Of a stretch of 64,000 nucleotides of DNA, positions 17,346 to 26,225 are shown piece after piece. The notes beneath the pieces were generated by a model, which made no database searches, was not told where the DNA came from, and saw nothing but the letters and a program-made list of their open reading frames with translations. Both the position numbers and the translations under genes were made by a program. Source of the DNA: Cereibacter sphaeroides (GTDB lineage Bacteria; Pseudomonadota; Alphaproteobacteria; Rhodobacterales; Rhodobacteraceae); NCBI GenBank assembly GCA_003243455.1, contig QFQS01000002.1, forward strand, positions 485,091-549,090. The letters run 5' to 3'. The first letter of the stretch is position 1, and every line of letters begins with the position of its first letter.

Positions 17346-18515
17346 TCAGAGGGCATTCAAGAGATCGGTCGTCGGCCAGGCATCCGCCGGCATGCCAAGG
17401 CGGACCTGTTCCTTTTGCACCGCCGCACGGGTTTGCGCGCCAAGGATTCCGTCCACCTTGCCCACGTCATGGCCGCGCCCTCCAAGCTTTTCCTGAAGCG
17501 CTTTCATCTGGTCACCCGACAGACCAGCCTGCGGCTCGCCCACCGTCATCGCCGGTGATCCCTGCATCCGCGTTGCGAAATAGGCGGCGGTCGTGACGTA
17601 GGCGAAACTCTTGTTCCAGTTGAACAATACGTTGAAGTTCTGGAAGGCCAAGAAGGCCGGGCCGTCGCGACCCTGGGGCAAAAGCACAGATGCCCGCAAG
17701 CCGCCGTCTGGCAGGTTGCCTGTGCGGGCCTTGGCCCCCATGCTTTGCCAGCTTTCCACCGTCAGTGTTTTGTCGATGCCGGTCAGCGACCAGTCGAAAT
17801 CCTTCGGCAGCGAAATCTCGACCAGCCAGGGTTCGTTCGCCACCCAGCCAAGCGCGTGCAGCTTTTTAGCGGCTGACAATAGCGCGTCGGGGGCCGAGGT
17901 CTTCAGCGTGATCTCACCGTCGCCGTCGCCATCCACGCCATCGGCGATGATGTCGGCGGGCAGCATCTGGACCATTCCGATCTCGCCCGCCCAGGCGCCG
18001 GTGGTCTTGGCCGGGTCCATCATCCCGCGCTGGGTCAGCGTCACACCCGCCAGGATTTGCGGCTGGAACAGGTCGGGTCGGCGACAGTCATGTGCAAGAG
18101 TGAACAGCGCGTTGCGCGTGTTGAAGTCGCCCTGCACCTTGCCGAAATCGGTCTCGAAGGCCCAGAAGGCCAGAAGAATACCGCGCGGAACGCCATAGTC
18201 TGCTTCGGCCTTTGCAAAGACGGCATCATATTCCTTCGCCATCGCTTCCCCGGTCTGCAGCCGGTTCTTGCTGATCAGCCGACCCGAAAATTCCACGAAG
18301 GGCTTTTGGAAAACCGACTGCGAACGGTCGGCCTTCAGCACCTTCGGATCCTGTCGTGCACCCTTGAAAAAGGCATCGACCGCCGCAGGGTCAGCCCCGC
18401 CTGCCAGTGCTTCGGCCTTCATCGCTGCGACGAACTCGCTGAAGTCGCCGCCGCAGGGTGCGGCCAGAACGGGTGCCGCGATCAGGCAGAAAAGGGCGGT
18501 GACGGCGCTGCGCAT
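17346..18515 (-). CDS. Lytic murein transglycosylase with C-terminal peptidoglycan-binding domain
   Basis: A periplasmic peptidoglycan-cleaving enzyme of 389 residues. It has a signal peptide (RSAVTALFCLIAAPVLAAPC), then an MltB-type SLT_2 domain with the catalytic Glu in AFWAFETDFG and the family block ADIIADGVDGDGDG. A C-terminal PG_binding_1 domain follows (SGDQMKALQEKLGGRGHDVG; TRAAVQKEQ). The family cuts the MurNAc-GlcNAc bond to make 1,6-anhydro ends. A Cys follows the signal region (APCGGDF), so lipidation is not excluded, but no good lipobox is seen. It is probably upstream in one unit with the MOSC gene. Confidence 0.88.
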   Translation of the reverse strand: MRSAVTALFCLIAAPVLAAPCGGDFSEFVAAMKAEALAGGADPAAVDAFFKGARQDPKVLKADRSQSVFQKPFVEFSGRLISKNRLQTGEAMAKEYDAVFAKAEADYGVPRGILLAFWAFETDFGKVQGDFNTRNALFTLAHDCRRPDLFQPQILAGVTLTQRGMMDPAKTTGAWAGEIGMVQMLPADIIADGVDGDGDGEITLKTSAPDALLSAAKKLHALGWVANEPWLVEISLPKDFDWSLTGIDKTLTVESWQSMGAKARTGNLPDGGLRASVLLPQGRDGPAFLAFQNFNVLFNWNKSFAYVTTAAYFATRMQGSPAMTVGEPQAGLSGDQMKALQEKLGGRGHDVGKVDGILGAQTRAAVQKEQVRLGMPADAWPTTDLLNAL

Positions 18516-18576
18516 CAGGAACCTCCGGCGGTCGCTTCGCTTGCGACTCTAGCAGGCGCACCGCACCCCGCAACCT

Positions 18577-19485
18577 TCAGATCAGCCAGATGATCACAGT
18601 CACGACAAGAAGCCCGGCCCAGGCGCGCCAAAGCGCCGAACAGGCGGCGTCTATGTCATCGGGGCCGGGGTCGTGGCGACCCTCTGGCCAGACCCAGGGG
18701 AAATCGCGATGCTCACCGTGATAGCTGCGCGGGCCGGAGAGTGCGACGTTCAGAACAACGGCCATAGCGGCTTCCGGCCAGCCCGCGTTGGGCGAACGGT
18801 GCAGTGGGCCGTCGCGCAGGATGGGGCTGGCGTCGAACCGGCCATGGGTGACGGCGATCAGGACTGCCGTTACCCGCGCGGGGATCCAGTTCAGCACATC
18901 GTCCAGCCGTGCCGCTGCCCAGCCGAACTCCTCATGCCGGGGGGTGCGGTGGCCGATCATGCTGTCGGCGGAATTGACGGCCTTGTAGATGATCAGGCCC
19001 GGCAGACCGAAGATCAGGAAGAACAGCGCAGGCGCGACAATGCCGTCGCTCAGGTTCTCGGCCGCGCTTTCGATTGCCGCGCGCGAGATGCCGGGGCCAT
19101 CCAGCGTCGAGGTGTCGCGCCCGACGATTTGCGCAACCGCTATCCGCCCGTCGCCTACAGATAGCCGCAGAGCATCGGCAACGGCGCGGACATGGTCGAC
19201 GAGACTGCGCTGCGCGATCAGGATCGCCGCCACGATGACCTCGAAGATGCCCCCGAAGGGCAGTTCAGAAATGAGCGCGCCGATAGCCCAGGCCACAGCT
19301 ACCAGTGCCGCGACAGCGGCTACGCCCTTCAGTTGCCGGTTCTCGCCCTGGTTCAGCCGGGTATCGAGCCAGTCGACGGCACGGCCCATCAGCACCGCCG
19401 GGTGGTGAAACCGGGACCAGAGCCATTTCGGCTCACCCAAAGCTGCGTCGAGCAGCATAGCGGGAACAAGCAGCGCGGCACTCAT
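18577..19485 (-). CDS. cobD: Adenosylcobinamide-phosphate synthase
   Basis: CobD/CbiB joins the aminopropanol phosphate arm to adenosylcobyric acid in B12 synthesis. The 302-residue protein is an integral membrane protein with several hydrophobic segments. It carries family motifs DAALGEPKWLWSRFHHPAV, SAAENLSDGIVAPALFF and MIGHRTPRHEEFGWAAARLD. The ATG at 19485 overlaps the cobC stop (ATGA) and follows GGAGG. An in-frame extension upstream of this ATG lies within cobC and is rejected. Confidence 0.92.
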   Translation of the reverse strand: MSAALLVPAMLLDAALGEPKWLWSRFHHPAVLMGRAVDWLDTRLNQGENRQLKGVAAVAALVAVAWAIGALISELPFGGIFEVIVAAILIAQRSLVDHVRAVADALRLSVGDGRIAVAQIVGRDTSTLDGPGISRAAIESAAENLSDGIVAPALFFLIFGLPGLIIYKAVNSADSMIGHRTPRHEEFGWAAARLDDVLNWIPARVTAVLIAVTHGRFDASPILRDGPLHRSPNAGWPEAAMAVVLNVALSGPRSYHGEHRDFPWVWPEGRHDPGPDDIDAACSALWRAWAGLLVVTVIIWLI

Positions 19486-20450
19486 CGCAGATCCTCCAAA
19501 GCTTCGGTCAGCCGGGACCATTCGGACTCGGATGCTGGAATGCCAAGCCGCAGCCAGCGGTCCGAATAGGGGAATATCCGGGTCCAGATATGGCAGCGTG
19601 CCAAGGCCTCTTGCCAGCGGGCGGCGTCTGTTACCTCGGCAAGACGGAACAGGGACGTGCCGCCGATAATTCTTGCGCCGGCCTTTGTCAGAAGGCCGTC
19701 TAGGCGCGCGGCATCGGTGAAAAGCCGGGTCCGCGTCACCTCGGCCCAGTCCATATCCGACAGCGCGGCTGCGCCAATGACCAGCGCCGGTCCCGAAACG
19801 GGCCAGGGGCCAAGCAGCTTTTCCAACTGGCCGACGAGGGCGGGATCGCCTATGGCAAAGCCCAGCCGCAGTCCCGCCAGCCCCCAGAACTTTCCTAGCC
19901 CCTTCAGCATCAGCACGCCCGGAGTGGTGGCGAGCGCGATTAGCGATCTATCGGGGACGGTGTCCGCAAAGCTTTCGTCGATCACGACCAGATCGGCCTT
20001 CGCATCACCCGCCGTCCACAGTCGCCCATCGGGATTGTTCGGATGCACAAGAACCAGCGCCTCCGCTTCGCCGTCGGATGCCGACCAGCCCTGCGCCAAA
20101 AATGCGCGGCGATGTTCGTTGTATGTGGGCGCAGGAATACGAACGCGGGCAGGCGGCACCAGCGCGGGCAGGCGGGCGATCAGTGCGGATGTCCCCGGCG
20201 CTGCGACAATCGCGGCCTCGTCTGGCACCCGCCAGAATCGCCTCGCTGTAGTCATTAGCTGGTCGTAGGCCTCGTGGTCTGGCAAACGACTCCATGCCTC
20301 GTTCGGCAGATTGGGCAGTGGGTAGGGAACGGGGTTGATCCCCGTGGACATGTCGATCCAGTCCTGCGCACGCCCGCCAAAGCGCGCCCTGGCGGCGTCG
20401 ATGCCGCCGCCGTGGCTTGTATCCACCACATCTGCGGGCGGTTGCTGCAT
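19482..20450 (-). CDS. cobC: L-threonine-O-3-phosphate decarboxylase (class I/II PLP aminotransferase fold)
   Basis: This enzyme makes the (R)-1-amino-2-propanol phosphate that CobD attaches to the corrin. The 322-residue protein begins MQQPPADVVDTSHGGG. It contains WIDMSTGINPVPYPLP, the Asn/Pro block LVHPNNPDGR, VIDESFAD and the PLP Lys in MLKGLGKFWGLAGLRLGF. The HGG...LDMSTGINP opening is diagnostic of CobC over histidinol-phosphate aminotransferase. The reading frame stays open upstream on this strand, but that part is antisense to the kinase gene. I found no B12-box riboswitch in the upstream spacer. Confidence 0.9.
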   Translation of the reverse strand: MQQPPADVVDTSHGGGIDAARARFGGRAQDWIDMSTGINPVPYPLPNLPNEAWSRLPDHEAYDQLMTTARRFWRVPDEAAIVAAPGTSALIARLPALVPPARVRIPAPTYNEHRRAFLAQGWSASDGEAEALVLVHPNNPDGRLWTAGDAKADLVVIDESFADTVPDRSLIALATTPGVLMLKGLGKFWGLAGLRLGFAIGDPALVGQLEKLLGPWPVSGPALVIGAAALSDMDWAEVTRTRLFTDAARLDGLLTKAGARIIGGTSLFRLAEVTDAARWQEALARCHIWTRIFPYSDRWLRLGIPASESEWSRLTEALEDLR

Positions 20451-20610
20451 GGAGAGGCCCCCGTTTTGGCCCCAGAAAGCGGAAATGCAACAGAACCGCA
20501 AGGTGGCGCTGCAATGACAGCCTCTGCGAGGATGATTGACAGCCAATGGGCCGGTAAGCCTAACTCCATCGTCCAGACGGAAAATACCCGCCGGCAATGG
20601 GGGAATACCA

Positions 20611-20634
20611 ATGACAGCAGAGCGGTTTGTATGA
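20611..20634 (+). CDS. Seven-codon mini-ORF coupled to the kinase gene
   Basis: An ATG with GGGGGA 6 nt upstream opens a seven-codon frame (MTAERFV). Its TGA overlaps the ATG of the following gene (ATGA at 20631-20634). The downstream gene has no ribosome site of its own, so this short frame may load ribosomes for it. Whether the peptide itself matters is unknown. Confidence 0.4.
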   Translation: MTAERFV

Positions 20635-21509
20635 CGCCCCCTGACCGGATCGTGGCACTGCCCTGCTGGCAAGGTGCGATCCTGGCCCAGCCGCTGGCGG
20701 GCGGTCTGTCGAACGAGATCTGGAAGGTCACGGACGGCGCGGGCGCCCACGTCGTCCGCCTTGGTCGTGACTATCCGTTTCACCACGTCTACCGCGAGCG
20801 TGAGGCGATGACGGCCCGGGCCGCCCATACCGCGGGTTTTGCGCCTGCCGTCGAATATACCGAGCCGGGCGTGATGGTGACCCGGTTCATCACTGCGCGG
20901 GCCTGGGTCGGCGACGACCTGCGGCGGGAACCGGAGCGTGTGGCACTGATGCTGCGCGATTTTCACGACCGCATGGGGCGAGAGGTTTCGGGCGCGGGGT
21001 TCATCTTCTGGCCCTTCCATGTGATCCGGGACTACCTGCGCACGCTGAAGAATACGCTGACCGCGCCGCAGATTGCCGAATGGCAGGCGCTGTCGGATGA
21101 GACGGAAGCGGCGCAGGTGCCGCTGCCGGTGATCTTTGGCCACCATGACATGTTGCCGGCCAACCTGCTGGATGACGGGCAACGACTGTGGCTGATCGAC
21201 TACGAATATGCAGGCTTCGGCACGGCCATGTTCGACCTTGCCGGTGCCGCCTCCAACGCAGGCATGACGGCAGAGGAATCCGACCGCCTGCTCAACGCCT
21301 ATTTCGGGCAGGTTGGCCCCGAGTTGCGCCGCGCCTTCGATGCCATGCAGGTGGCCTCGCTGTTGCGGGAAATGCTGTGGTCCCATGTTTCGGGGCTTTA
21401 TCTGTCGGCCCCCGGCGTCGATTACGCCGCCTATGCCGACGAAAACCGCGCGCGGCTTGAGGCTGCGCTTTCCCACTATCGCTCGCTTTACGGAAACGCA
21501 CCGAAATGA
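20631..21509 (+). CDS. Choline/aminoglycoside kinase-like phosphotransferase
   Basis: A 292-residue protein kinase-like fold enzyme of the APH/choline kinase type. The catalytic loop GHHDMLPANLLDD matches HxDxxxxN, and the metal-binding Asp is in LIDYEYAGFGTAMFDLA, which is close to bacterial choline/ethanolamine kinases (LxDFEYAxxN). The N-terminal lobe has GGLSNEIWKV. The substrate may be a choline-like alcohol, which would fit the neighbour, but that is inference. The start is ATG 20631, coupled to a mini-ORF. The stop overlaps the next gene by ATGA. It is divergent from cobC. Confidence 0.8.
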   Translation: MTPPDRIVALPCWQGAILAQPLAGGLSNEIWKVTDGAGAHVVRLGRDYPFHHVYREREAMTARAAHTAGFAPAVEYTEPGVMVTRFITARAWVGDDLRREPERVALMLRDFHDRMGREVSGAGFIFWPFHVIRDYLRTLKNTLTAPQIAEWQALSDETEAAQVPLPVIFGHHDMLPANLLDDGQRLWLIDYEYAGFGTAMFDLAGAASNAGMTAEESDRLLNAYFGQVGPELRRAFDAMQVASLLREMLWSHVSGLYLSAPGVDYAAYADENRARLEAALSHYRSLYGNAPK

Positions 21510-23944
21510 CTCTTCCCAGCCATTCCCAGTTCGTCGTCATCGGTGGCGGCATCATCGGCTGCTCCACGGCCTATCACCTTGCGCGCGATCATAACGCACA
21601 GGTGCTGCTGCTGGAGCAGGGGAAACTCACCTCGGGCTCCACCTGGCATGCGGCGGGGCTGGTGGGGCAGTTGCGGTCATCGGCCTCGATCACGCGGGTG
21701 CTGAAATACTCGGTAGAGCTTTACAAGGGGCTGGCAGAGGAGACGGGGCTGGAAACCGGGTGGAAGATGACTGGCTGCCTGCGACTGGCCACGAACGAGG
21801 ATCGCTGGACCGAGTTTCGCAGGCTGGCGACCACCGCGCAGAGCTTTGGCATAGAGATGCACCTGATCTCTCCCGCCGAGGTCAAGCGGATGTGGCCGCT
21901 GATGGAGGTCGGCGATCTGGTCGGCGCAAGCTGGCTGCCAACGGACGGACAGGCCAACCCCTCGGACATCGCGCAGTCTCTGGCCAAGGGCGCGCGGATG
22001 CGGGGTGTCACGATTGCCGAAGGCGTTCGCGTGACCGGCTTCCGTATGGACGGCGGGCGAATCACCCATGTGGAGACGACGCAAGGCGTGGTGGCCTGCG
22101 AAACGGTGGTGAACTGCGCCGGCCAATGGGCGCGGCAGGTGGGTGCTATGGCGGGCATCAACGTGCCGCTGCAGCCGGTCAAGCACCAGTATATCGTGAC
22201 CGAGCGCATCGGGGGGCTAGCGTCGGATGCGCCGACCATCCGCGACCCGGACCGGCGCACCTATTTCAAGGAAGAGGTCGGCGGTCTGGTCATGGGCGGT
22301 TATGAGCCGAACCCTCAGCCCTGGACGACCGGCGATGTGCCGAACGATTGGGAGTTCCGGCTGTTCGATGACGACTATGACCACTTCGCCCAGCACATGG
22401 AACAGGCGATAGCCCGTGTCCCCGCCCTGGCGAATGTCGGCGTCAAGCAGATGATCAACGGATCGGAAAGTTTCACCCCCGACGGCAACTTCATCCTTGG
22501 CCGCGCCAATGAATGCACCAACATGTTCGTGGGTGCAGGCTTCAACGCCTTCGGCATCGCCTCGGGCGGCGGCGCTGGGTGGGTGCTGGCGGAATGGGCG
22601 GCGCGGGGCGAGGCGCCGCTTGACCTGTGGGTCGTCGATATCCGTCGTTTCTCGGACCTGCACCGCGACCGGGAGTGGGTGAGCGAGCGGACCTGCGAGG
22701 CCTATGGCAAACACTACACCGTCGCTTTCCCGCATGAGGAGTATGAGAGCGGTCGGCCGGAAATCGTCTCGCCGCTCTACATCCGTCTGCAGGCCGCAGG
22801 CGCGGTGTTCGGATCGAAGCTGGGCTGGGAAAGGCCGAACTGGTTCGCCCCGTCGGGGGGGGAGGCGCGCGATATCTACTCGATGGGTCGCCAGAACTGG
22901 TTCGATGCGGTGGGTCAGGAACATGCGCATGTCCGCAACGCCGTCGGGATATTCGACCAGTCGTCCTTCGCGAAATACGAACTGGCCGGGCCGGATGCCG
23001 CCCGCGAGCTGGACTGGATCTGCGCCGCCGATGTGTCAAAGCCGCCGGGGCGGCTGACATATACGCAGCTTCTGAACAGCCGCGGCGGGATCGAGGCCGA
23101 CCTGACCGTGGCGCGGCTTGCCGAGGATCGGTTCTATATCGTCACCGGCACCGGATTCCGCACCCATGACTTCGGCTGGATCGCCGATCATCTGCCAAAG
23201 GGTGACGTCCGGCTGACCGACGTGACCGAGGATTGGGGAACGCTGTCCCTGATGGGTCCGCTGTCGCGCGATGTGCTGTCGCGGGTCGCGGCAGAGGACG
23301 TGTCGAACGAGGGCTTCCCCTTCGGCCATGTGCGGCCGCTGACCATCGCGGGTGCGACTATTCACGCCCTTCGCGTCACATATGTCGGTGAACTGGGTTG
23401 GGAGTTGCACGTGCCGATCGTCGCACTGGCGCAGGTCTATGACGCACTGATGGCGGCGGGGGCGGGGGAAGGCATTCGCCCCGTCGGCTATCGTTCGCTG
23501 GAAAGTCTGCGGCTGGAAAAGGGTTATCGTGCCTGGTCGTCGGATATAACGCCGAACGACACGCCGTTTGAAGCGGGCCTTGGCTGGGCCGTCAAGCTGC
23601 GCAAGAACATCCCCTTCCTGGGTCGCGAGGCACTGGAGGCGCGCGCGGAGCAGTTGGCGGTCAAGCGTCTGGCCGGGTTCCTGCTGGAGGCCCCGGAAGC
23701 AGTTCTGGTCGGGCGAGAGACGATCCTGCGGGATGGTCAGCCGGTCGGATACCTTACCTCGGGCGGGCATGGCTACACGCTGGGGCAGGGCATCGGCTAT
23801 GGCTATGTCCGCAACCCCGAGGGTGTCAGCGACGACTTCCTGCTGTCGGGCCGATACGAACTGGTGGTCGCGTCGGAGCGTTACCCGGCGCGGATCGGGT
23901 TGAAGCCGTTCTATGACCCGGACGGGGCGCGGATCAGATCCTGA
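21506..23944 (+). CDS. FAD-dependent dimethylglycine/sarcosine dehydrogenase-like protein with GcvT domain
   Basis: An 812-residue two-part enzyme. The N-terminal DAO flavoprotein domain has VVIGGGIIGCSTAYHLA and STWHAAGLVGQLR, where the His is the covalent FAD site in mitochondrial relatives. The middle FAO_M linker contains MINGSESFTPDGNF. The C-terminal GcvT folate-binding domain has YVGELGWELHVP and VGYRSLESLRLEKGYR. Relatives oxidatively demethylate N-methylglycines, pass the methyl to tetrahydrofolate and donate electrons to ETF. EtfAB and ETF-QO are in this window. The exact substrate is uncertain. It is translationally coupled to the kinase-like gene. Confidence 0.85.
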   Translation: MTLPSHSQFVVIGGGIIGCSTAYHLARDHNAQVLLLEQGKLTSGSTWHAAGLVGQLRSSASITRVLKYSVELYKGLAEETGLETGWKMTGCLRLATNEDRWTEFRRLATTAQSFGIEMHLISPAEVKRMWPLMEVGDLVGASWLPTDGQANPSDIAQSLAKGARMRGVTIAEGVRVTGFRMDGGRITHVETTQGVVACETVVNCAGQWARQVGAMAGINVPLQPVKHQYIVTERIGGLASDAPTIRDPDRRTYFKEEVGGLVMGGYEPNPQPWTTGDVPNDWEFRLFDDDYDHFAQHMEQAIARVPALANVGVKQMINGSESFTPDGNFILGRANECTNMFVGAGFNAFGIASGGGAGWVLAEWAARGEAPLDLWVVDIRRFSDLHRDREWVSERTCEAYGKHYTVAFPHEEYESGRPEIVSPLYIRLQAAGAVFGSKLGWERPNWFAPSGGEARDIYSMGRQNWFDAVGQEHAHVRNAVGIFDQSSFAKYELAGPDAARELDWICAADVSKPPGRLTYTQLLNSRGGIEADLTVARLAEDRFYIVTGTGFRTHDFGWIADHLPKGDVRLTDVTEDWGTLSLMGPLSRDVLSRVAAEDVSNEGFPFGHVRPLTIAGATIHALRVTYVGELGWELHVPIVALAQVYDALMAAGAGEGIRPVGYRSLESLRLEKGYRAWSSDITPNDTPFEAGLGWAVKLRKNIPFLGREALEARAEQLAVKRLAGFLLEAPEAVLVGRETILRDGQPVGYLTSGGHGYTLGQGIGYGYVRNPEGVSDDFLLSGRYELVVASERYPARIGLKPFYDPDGARIRS

Positions 23945-24061
23945 GCGCGGCCATCGCGCACAACCTCTGCGGGAAGCTGGCGCCGGCCGGCGAGTGCCTT
24001 AAAAGTGCTTGATTTTTCAGCAATATGAGCGACCATTCCCATTGGGGATGGAGTGCCAGTG

Positions 24062-24412
24062 ATGCTTGAGTTTTTTTCAAAGGAAGTGCGCGAGGGGCTG
24101 GAAGCGGCCCGCAAGCGCGACCGCGCGCGCAAGTCGCGGCTGCGGGTGCAGCTTGGCGAGGCGGTATTTCCTGTCCTGCGTCTTTGGGATGAGGGCTTTG
24201 CCCTTGACGCGGACCGCACGCCCCGGTTGCGCGGGCTGGTTGATGTTTATGACGGCGCACGGCACGTCTGCCAGTGCCTGATCATCGCATCGACCGTCGA
24301 GAACGGCGAATTGATCTGCGAATTCAAACGCTCGACCCCGGCAGGCGACGGCCCCGCCCTGGATTTCTGGCGCGACGAAAATGCGCCTGTGGGCTATCTG
24401 CCGCGGAACTGA
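24062..24412 (+). CDS. Small uncharacterised protein (116 aa)
   Basis: I do not recognise a named family. The protein begins MLEFFSKEVREGLEAARKR with a basic helix (KRDRARKSRLRV) and continues as a predicted beta-rich domain. That domain contains GEAVFPVLRLWDEGFALDAD and a Cys (HVCQCLI), without metal-binding spacing. It ends FWRDENAPVGYLPRN. The composition is normal for the region, and similar short proteins occur in Rhodobacterales as I recall. ATG 24062 follows GGAG. It is convergent with the aminotransferase gene, one base separating the two. Confidence 0.7.
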   Translation: MLEFFSKEVREGLEAARKRDRARKSRLRVQLGEAVFPVLRLWDEGFALDADRTPRLRGLVDVYDGARHVCQCLIIASTVENGELICEFKRSTPAGDGPALDFWRDENAPVGYLPRN

Positions 24413-24413
24413 G

Positions 24414-25586
24414 TTACTGCAGATCGCCGAACGCGCGCTGCAGCCGTTCGACAGCCTCGGCCACCATTGAGCGGGGGGCGGCGATATTGAAACGCAGGAA
24501 GCTCTCGCCGCCCGCGCCAAAGCTTTCGCCGTGGTTGACCGCGATTTCCGCATCCTTCTCGACGCGGCGGGTAAACTCTTTCGGCGCCATTCCCGTGCCG
24601 GTGAAGTCGACCCATTCCAGATAGGTCGCCTCCAGCCGCATCGGGCGCACGCCGGGTATCTTTGACATCCCCGCATCGAAAATCTCGCGGTTGCCGTCCA
24701 GGTATTTCATCAGCGCATCGACCCATTCCGCGCCCTCGGGCGAATACGCGGCGGTGGCCATATGCATGCCAAAGCTGTTGGGAGAGATGCCAAGCGCCAT
24801 CATCCTGGCCGCGAACCGGGCGCGCAGCACCCCGTCGGGGATGATGACATTGCCGGTGTGGGCGCCCGCGATGTTGAAGGTCTTGGTGGTGGCCGTCATC
24901 ATGATCAGCCGATCCATGATCTCGGGCGCGGCGACGGTCATCGGGATATGTCGCTGGCCGGGATAGATCAGATCGCAATGGATCTCATCCGAAATCAGGA
25001 TCAAGTCGTGGCGCCGGCAGAAAGCGGCCAAGCTGCGCAACTCCTCCATGGTCCAGCAGCGGCCGCCGGGATTGTGCGGCGAGCACAGGATCAGCATCTT
25101 TTCCCGACCGGTCATCTGGGTGTTCCAGACGTCGAAATCCATCTCATACCGGCCGTCGGTATTGGTCAGTTGGCATTCGACCACCTCGCGCCCGGCGGCT
25201 TTAATGATGCGGGCAAAGGCGTGATAGACCGGCGTGGTCAGGATGATCCCGTCGCCGGGATTGGTGAAGGCGTCGATGCAGATGCCGCCACCATTGACCA
25301 GACCATGCGTGCTGAAGATCGCCGCGCGTTCCGGCGTCCAGCCGTGCCGGGTCTGCATCCACCACTGGATTGCATCCAGATAGGCGCCGTCATCGCCGAA
25401 GTAGCCGTAAACCCCCAGTTGAGCCTGTTTCTCGACCGCGCGCTGCACCGAGGCGGGAGGTGCGAACTCCATGTCGGCGACCCACATCGGGATGCCCGTC
25501 CTGGGCGACACGCCGAACATCGGCTCCATCATGTCCCATTTGGCGCTGTGGGTGCCGCGGCGGTCGATCAGGTTGTCAAAGCGCAT
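24414..25586 (-). CDS. MalY/PatB-family PLP aminotransferase, putative C-S beta-lyase
   Basis: A fold-type I PLP enzyme of 390 residues. The start MRFDNLIDRRGTHSAKWD and PMWVADMEF are characteristic of MalY/PatB cystathionine beta-lyases. Further motifs are LCSPHNPGGRCW, ISDEIHCDLIYPG and the PLP Lys in TATTKTFNIAG. It ends with NHGESFGAGGESFLRFNIA. Family members cleave cystathionine or other cysteine S-conjugates to pyruvate, ammonia and a thiol. The start ATG 25586 follows AAAGGACGG. Upstream in-frame sequence overlaps the divergent deformylase genes and is not part of it. Confidence 0.88.
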   Translation of the reverse strand: MRFDNLIDRRGTHSAKWDMMEPMFGVSPRTGIPMWVADMEFAPPASVQRAVEKQAQLGVYGYFGDDGAYLDAIQWWMQTRHGWTPERAAIFSTHGLVNGGGICIDAFTNPGDGIILTTPVYHAFARIIKAAGREVVECQLTNTDGRYEMDFDVWNTQMTGREKMLILCSPHNPGGRCWTMEELRSLAAFCRRHDLILISDEIHCDLIYPGQRHIPMTVAAPEIMDRLIMMTATTKTFNIAGAHTGNVIIPDGVLRARFAARMMALGISPNSFGMHMATAAYSPEGAEWVDALMKYLDGNREIFDAGMSKIPGVRPMRLEATYLEWVDFTGTGMAPKEFTRRVEKDAEIAVNHGESFGAGGESFLRFNIAAPRSMVAEAVERLQRAFGDLQ

Positions 25587-25694
25587 GGTCCGTCCTTTGG
25601 TCTGGTTGCCTGACCCTAGGCGGCCCGGCGGCGGGCGCAAGCCCCATGGGGCCAGCCCATTGCACCAAAACCGGCCTTCCCTTAAATCGGGCGC

Positions 25695-26225
25695 ATGATA
25701 AGGCCCATTCTGATACATCCTGACCCGCGCCTGCGTAAGCCCTGCGAACCAATTGCCGAGGCTACGGCCGAAATCGGCAAGCTGGCTGATGACATGCTGC
25801 AAACCATGTACGATGCGCCTGGCATCGGCCTTGCCGCACCGCAGGTCGGCGTGACGAAGCGGCTTCTGGTGATGGATTGCGTCAAGGACCCCGAGCTTGC
25901 GGCGCGTCCGATGGTGCTGATCAACCCGGTCATCACCTGGGCCTCGGAAGACGTCTCGACCTATGATGAGGGCTGCCTGTCGATCCCCGACCAATACGCC
26001 GAGATCGAACGCCCCGCAGAGGTACGCGTGCGCTGGTTGGCGCTGGACGGAACCGAGCAGGAAGAGCAGTTTGCAGGCCTTTGGGCGACCTGCGTGCAGC
26101 ACGAGATCGACCATCTGGATGGCAAGCTGTTCATCGACTATCTCGGCGCGCTGAAGCGGCAGATGATCACCCGCAAGATGGAAAAGTTGAAGCGCGAACG
26201 GGCGCGCGAAGCGGGGTTGCGCTGA
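25695..26225 (+). CDS. def: Peptide deformylase (first of three)
   Basis: A 176-residue metalloprotease that removes the formyl group from nascent N-terminal methionine. All three motifs are intact: GIGLAAPQVG (43-52), EGCLSIP (92-98, metal ligand Cys94) and QHEIDHLDG (His136, catalytic Glu137, His140). It looks like the main housekeeping enzyme of the cluster. Its TGA overlaps the ATG of the second copy by one base. fmt, which adds the formyl group, ends the operon. Confidence 0.95.
   Translation: MIRPILIHPDPRLRKPCEPIAEATAEIGKLADDMLQTMYDAPGIGLAAPQVGVTKRLLVMDCVKDPELAARPMVLINPVITWASEDVSTYDEGCLSIPDQYAEIERPAEVRVRWLALDGTEQEEQFAGLWATCVQHEIDHLDGKLFIDYLGALKRQMITRKMEKLKRERAREAGLR

Noticed and set aside
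20451..20630. Possible cobalamin riboswitch upstream of cobC-cobD
   Set aside because: I looked for a B12-box (GCCACTG) and the AATAGGGAA-type core on the minus strand and found neither.
20451..21476. N-terminal extension of the cobC frame
   Set aside because: The open frame continues on the minus strand, but it lies antisense to the kinase-like gene, and homology to CobC begins at 20450.
26081..26224. Upstream extension of deformylase paralogue 2
   Set aside because: The frame is open through the end of copy 1, but deformylase homology begins at the ATG 26225 in the TGATG junction.
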